Assembly (NCBI GenBank): GCA_020633335.1
Contig: JACKDU010000005.1
Span: 558,001-622,000, forward strand
Source: Myxococcales bacterium
Lineage (GTDB): Bacteria; Myxococcota_A; Polyangia; Nannocystales; Nannocystaceae
Direction of reading: 5' to 3'
DNA length: 64,000 bases
Positions within the stretch are counted from its first letter, which is position 1; the number at the start of each line of letters is the position of its first letter. The translations under genes and the position numbers were made by a program. Below, in pieces: positions 37,401 through 45,088 of this stretch. Below the pieces are notes generated by a model. That model was not told the DNA's origin. It saw only the letters and a program-made list of their open reading frames with translations, and made no database searches.

Positions 37401-37738
37401 CCTTCGTCGTCGACGCGACCTACCCCAACACCGAGAGGAAGCCGGCGGCCGAGGCCTTCTTCGCGATCACGCGCGACCTCGTCGCCCGAATCAAGGGGGA
37501 CGAGCTCAAGGTCGACTGGGAGGAGCCGCACCTCGTCCAGGCCATCGACTTCGCGTCGAAGCTGCAGCCGAGCCAGGTGGAGGAGCACCTCGGCGCGCTC
37601 GCCCGCGGCCGCTTCGCCGGCAAGGAGGAGGCGCTCTACGCCGCCCTGGCCGCCCGCGCCAACAAGATCAAGGCGCAGCTCAAGGCCCTCTTCCCCAAGA
37701 CCGTGCTGCCGAAGAGCCTCGGCGGCGACCTCGAGTAG
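34490..37738 (+). CDS. eCIS-core (DUF4157) protein with ADP-ribosyltransferase-like and kinase-fold domains
   Basis: 1082 residues, no signal peptide. A Pro/Ala-rich N-terminus leads to an eCIS-core/DUF4157 domain at ~145-235 with HEAAHIVQQRAGVQ (HExxH) and YERHADAVADAV. Residues ~435-605 show an R-S-E ADP-ribosyltransferase pattern: LLYRGFMAMP (Arg), HSTSNFVGTSANP (Ser-Thr-Ser), WESEYLFAGGF (Glu-x-Glu). Residues ~797-1000 look like a HipA/PI3-4-kinase fold: RFVWKPEE (Lys), TLQPFL, IANYDNHHDQFLV and GLDKGQALKF. A DTTDTTDTT run (9-base DNA repeat near 35541) joins parts one and two. DUF4157 proteins are linked to contractile injection systems and polymorphic toxins. No CIS tail gene or immunity gene is visible within the window. 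Confidence 0.8.
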   Translation: MPEDARRQRLPPATSRDPSQPRRREAPRVAEAVTLLRALGNSAAAHRLQAPDAAARAAGSPPAAALERPASNQAAARMLRSLAPAPAPAREAPAEDPSAVEVGAPTHGRTPALQLAAADGPRDPDTGATRGSIHALARLGVDGPGSPLPHLSTLQRAFGEHDLSRVRAHVDPGACAAIGARAYTLGSHVAFASATPDLRVAAHEAAHIVQQRAGVQLYGGVGERGDVYERHADAVADAVTRGASAEALLDRGVGPGAPASPEDAPVQRLIYDSRGKYIPNLDAAAFLRRTGFKRATVARVIKAYGRAGKYTLGEAIAHARLIEAKAPPRLLKERERRPGKAPKPKTEPLVDDTTDTTDTTDITEAVDPPEPVKPTPERPNVPYSDIPRGTPADVKSFLAKAYARRLDNSQVDYEPEVKQWEDTPRLTALAATDGKVPLLYRGFMAMPQAARDAVLEGESLSGMARTARSTNPDYDLASARAAFNATYITDETAETTQRQEKFARLKAAVASHKGSGHSTSNFVGTSANPDYVLNWFQPSLSTDFDAFSIAVVVVPKDTDLVFRSVDLLDRAGCGTKIDDKTGEIIDWESEYLFAGGFSADQIVAYITVKYRKIPKPIAQDIFANDTSLTRLIDARKAAAGGGYVSDRSGDAKAKYHFALEHAAKIVELRADLARKKHTAATAKGMPAIFARKKVEEIESELLLAEQELPPGFSPEGEADLKTLAELRTAEVDLAKSEAKGVKGAGILILGGRIATLRRKLKVPSSFTTISPQERAALREPTTTTAPVDKTAYKNRGDVVYRREKRLTGGIHATYIMRREGDDQRFVWKPEERAEMRQAESGGSSLAAAIVGADLSPVAVDTELFNPGTQTWEAGTLQPFLRSNAKETQAMSRRDVGYKYSPTQTAQLLAHMIADWVIANYDNHHDQFLVGEDDSIIGLDKGQALKFTYEGDATALDGRIAALATESLKDSTFVVDATYPNTERKPAAEAFFAITRDLVARIKGDELKVDWEEPHLVQAIDFASKLQPSQVEEHLGALARGRFAGKEEALYAALAARANKIKAQLKALFPKTVLPKSLGGDLE

Positions 37739-37947
37739 CGCGCCCCTCTTCGGCGCGTGAAGGCCAGCCGCGATGGCGCGTTCAACCCCGTCAAGCGTCA
37801 TCGATTCCGGCGCGCGACGGCCTGGTGGCCGAGCCGCGCGACGTCGCGCTCAGCCTCGACGACGTGCATCCGTCGCCGCTCGGGCCGGCGATCGTCCAGG
37901 GCAGCGCCGGGGAGGGCGCAGATCGTCGCTCTCGCGGCACCAGGCCC

Positions 37948-39846
37948 TCAGGGCGCGAAGGTCTGCTCGAAGCGCATCTGCTTGCGCCCCGGGGCGAACT
38001 GGGTGCTGTTCACCGCCTCGAGGATGCAGGAGCCGAAGAGGGTGTTGATCACCTCGCTCGGCATGTCGGCGTTGATCTTGCCGGTCGCCGCCTCGACCCG
38101 GAGGCCGACGCTCACCTTGCCCTGATCCGCCGGGCGGATCCCGTAGCTCTTCGAGCACTTCTTGACCGCGCGCTGGAGGTCGGCCGAGACCTGGCGGCGC
38201 TCCTCGTCGGTGATCGCCGCGAGGGTGCCGAAGCGGGGATCGGTGATCGGCTCCTCGCCGGCGCTCTCACCGGGCTCGGGGGCCGCCGAGGAGTCGGCGA
38301 CCGGGGCCGAGTCGACGGCCGCGGTCGACGGCCCGGGCTCCTGCGCGCCCGCGTCGGCGGCGACCGGCGTGGTCGTCGGCGCCTCGCCGGCGGCGCTCGT
38401 CGACGGATCGGCCGGCGCCTGCTTGGTGAACTGCCAGACCGTGATCCCGAGGCCGATGACGACCAGCGCGAGGATCGCCGAGAGCCAGCGGTAGGGGTTG
38501 GGGCGGACCTGCTCGAGGGTCTCGACCAGGTGATCGTGGGTGTCGAGGACCGAGGGGGAGAGCGGCTGCTGGACCGACGAGATCGGCGCGGGCGTGGCGG
38601 CCCGGTGCTGGCCGGTGGTGACGACCGCGTGCTGGCCGGTGTTGACGACCCGGTGCTGACCGGTGGTGGCGACCGGGCCGACCGCGTTGAAGCGGCCGGT
38701 GATCTTCGGCGAGGGCGTGCTCCCGTCGAGGGTGGTCGGCCCGGGGGACGACTGCAGCGTCGGGTCGGCCGGCGCCTCGACCCCGCTGGTCAGGGTCGGA
38801 TCGCCGACCGCCGGGAGGAAGAGGCCGGTCGAGCGCAGCCGCTGATCGGCGGCGACGATCGCCTCGGTCATCTCGCGGATGTTCTGGAAGCGCTCGTTCG
38901 GATCCTTGGCGAGCGCCTTCATGATCACCGCCTCGATCGCCGGCGGGATGTCGGCGCTCGGCGCCCGCTGACGCGGCGGCACCACGTCCTGGGTGAGGTG
39001 CATCGCCACCGTCGACATGAAGGTCTCGCCCTTGAAGGGGACGACGCCGGTGAGGAGCTCGTAGATCATCACCCCGAGGGAGTAGATGTCGACGCGGGCG
39101 TCGGGGACGCAGTCGCGGGCGAGCTCCGGCGCCATGTACTCGGGGGTGCCGAGGAGGGTGCCGGCCTCGGTCGCGGCGACCGGCTTCTTGCCGCGGAAGG
39201 TCCCGGACTCGGTGACCACCTTGGCGATCCCGAAGTCGAGGAGCTTGATGAAGTCCGCGTTGCCGCCGCGCTTGATCCGGAAGCAGTTGTCCGGCTTCAT
39301 GTCGCGGTGGATCACGCCCTTCTCGTGGGCGGCGTTGAGGGCCCGGCAGATCTGGAGGACCATCCGCCGCAGCCGCGCCCAGGGGAGGCGACCCTCGCGC
39401 TCGAGGGTGGTCGCCAGGTCCTCGCCCTCGAGGTGCTCCATCGCCAGGAAGGCCTGGCCCTGCTCGGTGTAGCCGAAGTCGATGATGTCGACGATGTGCT
39501 CGTGCTGGATCATCGACGCCGCCCGGGCCTCCTGCAGGAAGCGCTGGACGACCTCGGGGCTGTTGCCGAGATCGGTGCTGAGCACCTTGACCGCGAGGCG
39601 GCGGCCGATGGTGATGTGCTCGGCGAGGTAGACGCTGCCCATCCCGCCCTCGGCGATGATCCGGAGCACCTGGTAGCGCTCGGCGAGCACCGTGCCGACC
39701 AGGCTCGCCGGCGCGGGGCGAGGCGGGATCACCGGGTTCGTCGGCTCCTCCACGGCGTCGACCAGGGGTATCTCCTCGGTCGGGGCCTCTTGGCGCGCGG
39801 CCGGTCGCGGCGGCGGCGGCCGTGGTGGTTTCGGAGGGACGCTCAT
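37948..39846 (-). CDS. Ser/Thr protein kinase with TGQH repeats and periplasmic domain
   Basis: 632 residues. Pro-rich N-terminus, kinase domain at ~55-325 (AEGGMGSVYLAE, LAVKVLSTDL, HRDMKPDNCF, LLDFGIAKV, APELARDCVPDARVDIYS). The linker has three TGQH motifs (ATTGQHRVVNTGQHAVVTTG). A membrane helix (WLSAILALVVIGLGITVWQF) is followed by a Ser/Thr/Ala linker. A C-terminal ~90-residue domain comes last (VSADLQRAVKKCSKSYGIRP, VSVGLRVEAATGKI, SCILEAVNSTQFAPG) of the type found at the end of AgmX/TonB-like myxobacterial proteins. The sequence says membrane kinase with a periplasmic module; its ligand is unknown. Confidence 0.9.
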   Translation of the reverse strand: MSVPPKPPRPPPPRPAARQEAPTEEIPLVDAVEEPTNPVIPPRPAPASLVGTVLAERYQVLRIIAEGGMGSVYLAEHITIGRRLAVKVLSTDLGNSPEVVQRFLQEARAASMIQHEHIVDIIDFGYTEQGQAFLAMEHLEGEDLATTLEREGRLPWARLRRMVLQICRALNAAHEKGVIHRDMKPDNCFRIKRGGNADFIKLLDFGIAKVVTESGTFRGKKPVAATEAGTLLGTPEYMAPELARDCVPDARVDIYSLGVMIYELLTGVVPFKGETFMSTVAMHLTQDVVPPRQRAPSADIPPAIEAVIMKALAKDPNERFQNIREMTEAIVAADQRLRSTGLFLPAVGDPTLTSGVEAPADPTLQSSPGPTTLDGSTPSPKITGRFNAVGPVATTGQHRVVNTGQHAVVTTGQHRAATPAPISSVQQPLSPSVLDTHDHLVETLEQVRPNPYRWLSAILALVVIGLGITVWQFTKQAPADPSTSAAGEAPTTTPVAADAGAQEPGPSTAAVDSAPVADSSAAPEPGESAGEEPITDPRFGTLAAITDEERRQVSADLQRAVKKCSKSYGIRPADQGKVSVGLRVEAATGKINADMPSEVINTLFGSCILEAVNSTQFAPGRKQMRFEQTFAP

Positions 39847-39950
39847 CGACGGCGGCAGCGGCCAGAATAGCCCACCTGGCGGCTACTCGGCGATTTTGCA
39901 GCCGGCCTGAGCGCGCACATCCGCCTACACAGCGGGGCGGAGGGCGCCGA

Positions 39951-40766
39951 TCAGCGGATCTGGCGGACCGCGTCGATCAGGTCGCCGACGGTCAGCGACT
40001 CCGGCAGCCCCTCCTCGAGGAGCTGGTTCCAGAGCGGAAGGAGCTCGCTGCTCGTGTCCTGGCGCTGCAGCACCTCTGCGAGCGCAGAGACGGCCGCGCG
40101 ATGGCGGGCGCGATCGAGGCCGCGAGCGAGGGCGCTGGCGACCGGCGAGTGCTTGCCGGGGCGCTCGATCGCCGGCGGCGCGCCGCCGACGATGCGGATC
40201 CGCGCGCGCACGCGCTGGCTCGCCTGCTCGACCGCGCGGGTGAGGAGCGCCTCGGCGCTCGGGCTCACCGCCGGGCTCGGCTCGGCCGGCGACTCGTTGG
40301 CCGCCTCCTCGTCGCCGCTCGAGCTCTGGCGGGCGACCCGCTCGATGATCGGCGGCGTGCTCTCGCGCCGCCAGCGGCGGCGGAGCTCCCAGCGATCGCC
40401 GTCGTCCGGGTGGGGCGCCGGCAGCTCGCCGGCGGCGACCTTCTGCTCGAGGGCCTGGCCGCGCTGGAGGATCTCCTCGCCGTGACCGCGCGGGAGGACG
40501 GTGACGACCGTGTCCTCCTTGATGATCGCGTAGAGGGTGTCGCCGAAGGAGTCGAGCGGCACCAGGATCTGCGGCTCGCCGAGCATCACGTCGATCGTCC
40601 GGAGCGCGCGGTTGTCGTCCTCGGCGCTGCTGATCGCGTGGTCGAGGCGATCGCGCAGGACCTCGTCGTCATCCTCCGCCTGGCTCGGCACCAGCTCCCG
40701 GAGGCGCTGGACGGCGCGGTGCGTGATGCTGTAGCGGCGATGACCGGTGAAGAGGCTGCGAACCAT
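39951..40766 (-). CDS. hypothetical protein
   Basis: 271 residues from ATG 40766, chosen because the upstream frame to 40913 is Arg/Pro-rich shadow sequence. No signal peptide or membrane helix. The N-terminal ~110 residues (HRRYSITHRAVQRLRELVPS, TIDVMLGEPQILVPLDSFGD, TLYAIIKEDTVVTVLPRGH) have the look of a small mixed alpha/beta domain. The middle is Ser/Glu/Pro-rich; the end is helical (AVSALAEVLQRQD). No family recognised. It is divergent from the secreted-protein gene at 40925. Confidence 0.68.
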   Translation of the reverse strand: MVRSLFTGHRRYSITHRAVQRLRELVPSQAEDDDEVLRDRLDHAISSAEDDNRALRTIDVMLGEPQILVPLDSFGDTLYAIIKEDTVVTVLPRGHGEEILQRGQALEQKVAAGELPAPHPDDGDRWELRRRWRRESTPPIIERVARQSSSGDEEAANESPAEPSPAVSPSAEALLTRAVEQASQRVRARIRIVGGAPPAIERPGKHSPVASALARGLDRARHRAAVSALAEVLQRQDTSSELLPLWNQLLEEGLPESLTVGDLIDAVRQIR

Positions 40767-40924
40767 CGGAGCGGGGTGTATCCCAGGACGCTCGGGAATG
40801 CCAACCGCCGATTTCCCCCGCCCGCGGCCGGCGTCGGGCCGGCGAGCGGGCCGGCCGGGCTCGTCGCCCGCCGCCTCGCGGCTTCCTTGCGTCGATCGCC
40901 GCGGCTCTGCCAAGCTCCCAGGTG

Positions 40925-41926
40925 ATGGCTCGACGGAGACGCCACACGGCGGGCCGGGTCGCTCCCCGCGGCCTGGCGATCGGCCTGATGGGGGTCCTGC
41001 TCGGCTCTGCGGGGCCGATCACGGCGTTTGCGGCCCCCTATGTCGGGGCCGGGGAGGCGCCGATCGGCGAGAGCGGCGATCGGACCGGGCCGCGCAAGCA
41101 GGCGCTGGAGCGGGCCCGACGTGCGGCCCTCGAGGCCGCCCTCGCGGAGGTCGAGGGCGGCGACGCCGGTCGCCGGGAGCGGGTGCTCAAGGCGGCCTCG
41201 GCCTGGACCAGCGCCTACCGGATCCTGGGGCAGGGCGACGACGGGGCGACCGCGAAGGTCGAGGTCGAGGTCGAGATCGACGTCGCGCGCCTCGAGAAGG
41301 TGGTCCAGGGGGCGAGCGCGGCGCCGGCCGGCGTCCGGCTCCCGCCAATCGGCCGGATCACCCACCAGGGCTGCCCCGAGGCGCTGGTCGCCGGCGTCGA
41401 CGATCTCCTGATCGCGCGCGGGCTCGCGGTCGCCCAGGGCGAGGGCCCGGCCCTCGACGTCGCCCTCCGCTGCGAGGCGATCGGCCAGGTCCCGCAGGCG
41501 CGGGCCTGGGGCGCCCAGGTGAGCGTGGTCGTCGGCGCGGTCGGCGGCGCCGAGGAGGGGCGCGGGGTCGCCTTCGCCGGCGATCCCGACGCGGCCGCCC
41601 AGGAGGCGCTCGGCGAGGCGCTCAGCGAGGTCGGCGAGGCGCTCCACCGCCTCCAGGGGGGCGCGATCACCCTCCGGATCGCCTCGCCGTGGCCGGCGGC
41701 CGGGATCCGCCGGGTGGAGCGGGCGATCGGCTCGTCGGTGGTCGGCGTCCGGGCGGCGTCGGTCCGCGGGATCGAGGGCGACGGCGCGGTCCTCCTGCGG
41801 ATCGACGGCACCCTCAGCGCCGACGATCTGGCGACCAGGCTCGCCGCGCTTCAGATCCCGGGGGCCCACCTGCGGGTGATCGGCGTCGACGGCCCGCGCC
41901 TCCTGAGCGCGACCTTCGCCCCCTGA
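40925..41926 (+). CDS. secreted protein, unknown function
   Basis: 333 residues from ATG 40925 (a GTG lies directly before it). A signal peptide ends near AFAAPYVG. The next region (ALERARRAALEAALAEVEGG, then KVEVEVEIDVARLEKV) resembles the N-terminal domain of FlgT-like or LPP20-like envelope proteins: a helix of Ala-Arg repeats, then paired strands. The rest has no recognised motif. It is the first of three plus-strand genes ending in the AI-2E-type transporter, with 80 bases to the PEGA lipoprotein, so shared transcription is possible. Confidence 0.72.
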   Translation: MARRRRHTAGRVAPRGLAIGLMGVLLGSAGPITAFAAPYVGAGEAPIGESGDRTGPRKQALERARRAALEAALAEVEGGDAGRRERVLKAASAWTSAYRILGQGDDGATAKVEVEVEIDVARLEKVVQGASAAPAGVRLPPIGRITHQGCPEALVAGVDDLLIARGLAVAQGEGPALDVALRCEAIGQVPQARAWGAQVSVVVGAVGGAEEGRGVAFAGDPDAAAQEALGEALSEVGEALHRLQGGAITLRIASPWPAAGIRRVERAIGSSVVGVRAASVRGIEGDGAVLLRIDGTLSADDLATRLAALQIPGAHLRVIGVDGPRLLSATFAP

Positions 41927-42005
41927 GCGGCCGAGCGCCGAGGGCGGCGCGCGATCGCGGTCGAGAGCCTCCTCGCCGCCCGCGAGGTGTGGTCTACTCC
42001 CGGCG

Positions 42006-42350
42006 ATGCGGCGGATCCTCTCGCTCGCCCTCGTCCTCGCTCGCGCGGGGGCCCTCGCCGGGGTCCTGGCCGTCGCCGGCTGCGCCCACCAGGGGGCCGG
42101 CGCGGCCCTGAAGATCGAGGTCGCCGAGGCGGACCTCGACGCCGAGCTCTACGTCGACGGCAACTACGTCGGTCAGGTCCGCGCGCTCTCGCAGCGCTCG
42201 ACCGATCCCCTGGTCCTCGCCCCCGGCGTCCACCGGGTCGAGGTGCGCAAGCCCGGCCGCTTCCCGGTGCAGCGGACGATCCGGGTCGACAAGCGGCCGC
42301 CAGCCGAGATTGTCGTCGCCGCGGAATTGCTGGAAGATCCCGAGCCGTGA
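42006..42350 (+). CDS. PEGA-domain lipoprotein
   Basis: 114 residues. Signal peptide with lipobox LAVAGCAHQ. Residues ~40-105 form one PEGA module: AELYVDGNYVGQV, VLAPGVHRVEVRKPGRFPVQ. PEGA domains are beta-sandwich modules of S-layer and envelope proteins. Here it is lipid-anchored and almost nothing else. The stop TGA overlaps the GTG of the transporter gene, so the two are translationally coupled and may work together. Confidence 0.82.
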   Translation: MRRILSLALVLARAGALAGVLAVAGCAHQGAGAALKIEVAEADLDAELYVDGNYVGQVRALSQRSTDPLVLAPGVHRVEVRKPGRFPVQRTIRVDKRPPAEIVVAAELLEDPEP

Positions 42351-43474
42351 GCGACCCCGGCGACCACGTCCGTCGGACCCATACGTTTATCCAGGCCGCC
42401 TTCGTCCTGGCCTTCGCCTACGGCTTCCTCGAGATCCTCCAGCGCCTCCAGCCGCTGATGATCGCCCTCGGCGCGGCCTTCGTCCTCGCCTACCTCCTCG
42501 ACCCCCTGGTCCTCGGCCTCCAGCGCCGCAAGGTGCCGCGGGTCGCCTCGGTGATCCTGGTCCTTGGGGCATGTGGTGCGCTCCTCGTGCTGATCTTGTC
42601 GCTGACGATGCCGCTGGTCTCGAGCCAGGTCGCCGAGTTCGTCGACGACGCGCCCAAGCGGATGGGCGCCTTCAGCGACTGGATCGAGCACTCGTCGGGG
42701 ACCACGGTGCCGCTCCTCTGGGACGAGCTCCAGAGCGAGATCTCGGCGCGGATGTCGAGCGGTGAGATCCGCGAGCTGGTCGGCTCGCTGAGCGGCGGGA
42801 TCGAGAGCCTCTCGCGGGTGCTGGTGGTGATCGCCCTGATCCCGATCTTCACCCTCTACCTCCTCCTCGACTTCCCGCGGCTGATCCGCTTCCTCGGCTC
42901 GCTGGTGCCGCCGCGCAACCGCGCGCGGGTCTTCGCGATCGCCCGCGAGATCTCGGACGTGATCGCCCAGTGGGTGCGCGGCGAGCTGGTGGTGATGGTC
43001 ACCCTGAGCGGGCTCTACTCCTTCGGCCTGGTCTACGTCGGCGCGCCGCTCGGGGTGCTGGTCGGCTTCATCATGGGGATGCTCGCCTTCATCCCCTACA
43101 TCGGCCCGGGGCTCGGGCTCAGCCTCGGGATCGTCCTGACGCTGATGGACTTCCAGGGGTGGGGGCAGATCCTCGGGCTCCTCGGGGTCTTCGCGATCGT
43201 CCAGACCCTCGACGGGCTCTTCATCACCCCGCGGATCCTCGGCGGCTCGGTCGGCCTCAACCCGGCGGCGGTGATCGCCGGCCTGATGGTCTGCGGCTCG
43301 CTCTTCGGGATCGGCGGGGTGATGATCGCGGTCCCGCTGACCGCGAGCGTCGTCGTGATCGTCCGCCACCTCGTCCGCCGCTACCGCGAGTCGGAGTTCT
43401 TCCTCGAGGGGAGCGACGCCGAGGGGGTGGTGGTCGACGCCGATCCGAGCCTGAGCCGCAGCCACATGGGCTGA
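42347..43474 (+). CDS. AI-2E family transporter (PerM-like)
   Basis: 375 residues from GTG 42347. The usual eight hydrophobic helices in the AI-2E/PerM order are present: FIQAAFVLAFAYGFLEILQ, LIALGAAFVLAYLLDPLV, VLVVIALIPIFTLYLLLDFP, GMLAFIPYIGPGLGLSLGIV, ITPRILGGSVGLNPAAVIAG. The family includes transporters for autoinducer-2 and for sodium/lithium antiport, and its specificity cannot be read from the sequence. The GTG overlaps the previous stop by four bases (GTGA). A longer upstream frame exists but would begin inside the lipoprotein gene. Confidence 0.9.
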   Translation: MSDPGDHVRRTHTFIQAAFVLAFAYGFLEILQRLQPLMIALGAAFVLAYLLDPLVLGLQRRKVPRVASVILVLGACGALLVLILSLTMPLVSSQVAEFVDDAPKRMGAFSDWIEHSSGTTVPLLWDELQSEISARMSSGEIRELVGSLSGGIESLSRVLVVIALIPIFTLYLLLDFPRLIRFLGSLVPPRNRARVFAIAREISDVIAQWVRGELVVMVTLSGLYSFGLVYVGAPLGVLVGFIMGMLAFIPYIGPGLGLSLGIVLTLMDFQGWGQILGLLGVFAIVQTLDGLFITPRILGGSVGLNPAAVIAGLMVCGSLFGIGGVMIAVPLTASVVVIVRHLVRRYRESEFFLEGSDAEGVVVDADPSLSRSHMG

Positions 43475-43518
43475 GCGCGGCGCGGTGGAGCGGCGCGGGA
43501 TCGAGCCTGTCCCCGAGG

Positions 43519-44970
43519 TCAGATCGCGGCGTCGATCGCCGCCGGGTCGTCCTCGCGCTCGAGCACCCGCGGGACCATGTAGGGCGGGAGCGCGGCGACG
43601 ACGTGCTCCTGGAGGTCGTCGACCGGGGTCTCGCCGGTGGCGACGTAGGTCACCGAGACGTGGGGGTTGCCGTCGACGTCGTGGTCGACGCGGGCGTGGG
43701 CCTGGGTGATCCGGCGGTGATCGAGGAGGGCGGCCTCGATCGCGTCGAGGCTCGCGCGCCGGCCCTCGAGGTTGACCAGGCGATCGCTGCGGCCGCGGAT
43801 CTCCGAGAGCTCGCCGCGGGTCGAGAAGCGGCCGAGGTAGCCGCTGTGGATCCAGCCGGCCTCGCCCTCGGGGCCCGCCTCGGCCGGCCCGCCGACCTCG
43901 CCCGTGGGGGTCGTCGGCAGCGTGAGGACCGGCTCGCTGGGCCGGCAGAGGAGCTCGCGGCCGTCGCCGGGGTAGGCGTCGCCGGCGGCGAGCTCGACCC
44001 CCGGGGCGACCCGGTAGCGCTGGCCGCGGCGCATCGTCCGGGCGCCGAGGATCCCGACCTCCTCGAGGAGGAGGAGCTGGACCGGGTCGACCTCGAAGAC
44101 CTGGCGGAGCGGGGTCGCGTGGGTGGTGGCGACCGTCGCCTGGGGGATCACCGCGGTCAGCGGCCGGGTCTGGCCGGCGGCCTTGAGCGAGCGCGCGGCC
44201 CCCTGGAAGTTGTGGAGGAGGTCGACGACGAGGAGGCGCTCGTAGGCCGGGTGGCTCGGCAGGAGGGCGTGGAGCGAGGGGGTGTCGGCGATCACCAGGC
44301 GGGCCTCGGAGGCGAGCCAGCCGAAGAGCGCGGGGTCGAAGAAGCGCGGGCTGGTCAGCGGCTGCGCGCAGGCGATGTGGGTGCCGGCCTCGATCTCGAG
44401 GAGCGAGCGCATCGCCTCGCCGATCGCCGCGAGCTGGCGGCCGCTGCGGATCACGTCGCGGAGGGTCCCGTCGGCGCCGGCGGTCTCGAAGACGAACTCG
44501 GCGTCTGCCGGGAGGGGGGCGCCGAGCTCCGCGGGCGGGGTGAGGACGTCGAGCTCGAGGAGGGAGCCGCTGAGCTTGCGCCGGGAGGTCAGCTCGTAGC
44601 CCTCGGGGTAGGTCAGGGGCGCGTTGTCGAGGCCGCGGGGGCGGCGGATCACGGCCTTCACCGGGAGGCGGCGGCAGGTGCCGAGGAGGCTGTGGTCGCC
44701 GTTGGCGGGGTCAACGGGGGCGGCGATCGCCCCGAGCTTGGAGACCGCGAGGAGGAGGACCAGGAACTCGGTGACGTTGCCCATCGAGAGGGCGATGAGG
44801 TCGCCGGCGCCGAGCTTCAGGCCGGCGAGCTCGCGGGCGCGGCGATCGGCGCGGAGGAGGAGGCCGCGGCGGCTCAGGGTCGCCTCCTGGCTGTCGACCG
44901 AGCGCTGCGAGCCGCCGCTCTTCACCGCGGACGCGAGCCAGCGGTAGATCTGCCCTTCGTTGGTGCTCAT
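43519..44970 (-). CDS. degenerate ANL-superfamily (AMP-binding) protein
   Basis: 483 residues. The fold of acyl-CoA synthetases is visible: LKLGAGDLIALSMGNVTEFL, then LLLAVSKLGAIAAPVDPAN. Further on, GYLGRFSTRGELSEIRGRSD and LEGRRASLDAIEAALLDHRR match the hinge and C-terminal domain. But the phosphate-binding loop (usually TSGTTGxPK) reads ETAGADGTLRDV without the Lys. The GD that binds the adenylate ribose is SGYLG. It is unlikely to form acyl-adenylates in the usual way. It could be a non-catalytic binding or regulatory relative. Start taken at ATG 44970. No acyl carrier or ketosynthase genes lie nearby. Confidence 0.8.
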   Translation of the reverse strand: MSTNEGQIYRWLASAVKSGGSQRSVDSQEATLSRRGLLLRADRRARELAGLKLGAGDLIALSMGNVTEFLVLLLAVSKLGAIAAPVDPANGDHSLLGTCRRLPVKAVIRRPRGLDNAPLTYPEGYELTSRRKLSGSLLELDVLTPPAELGAPLPADAEFVFETAGADGTLRDVIRSGRQLAAIGEAMRSLLEIEAGTHIACAQPLTSPRFFDPALFGWLASEARLVIADTPSLHALLPSHPAYERLLVVDLLHNFQGAARSLKAAGQTRPLTAVIPQATVATTHATPLRQVFEVDPVQLLLLEEVGILGARTMRRGQRYRVAPGVELAAGDAYPGDGRELLCRPSEPVLTLPTTPTGEVGGPAEAGPEGEAGWIHSGYLGRFSTRGELSEIRGRSDRLVNLEGRRASLDAIEAALLDHRRITQAHARVDHDVDGNPHVSVTYVATGETPVDDLQEHVVAALPPYMVPRVLEREDDPAAIDAAI

Positions 44971-45088
44971 GGGGGTGCTTGCGGGGGACGCCGGGCCCTC
45001 GTGGGGCGCCGGGCGGCGAGTGGTGGGGCGGGGTGGGCGCGACCGGCGCTGGGGCGACAGGGGTCGGCGGAGCGCGGGCGCCGGGGAG

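Noticed and set aside
37739..37947. Small gene in the gap after the eCIS-core gene (possible immunity protein)
   Set aside because: Only short frames with poor codons and no start with a binding site; it does not support an immunity gene.
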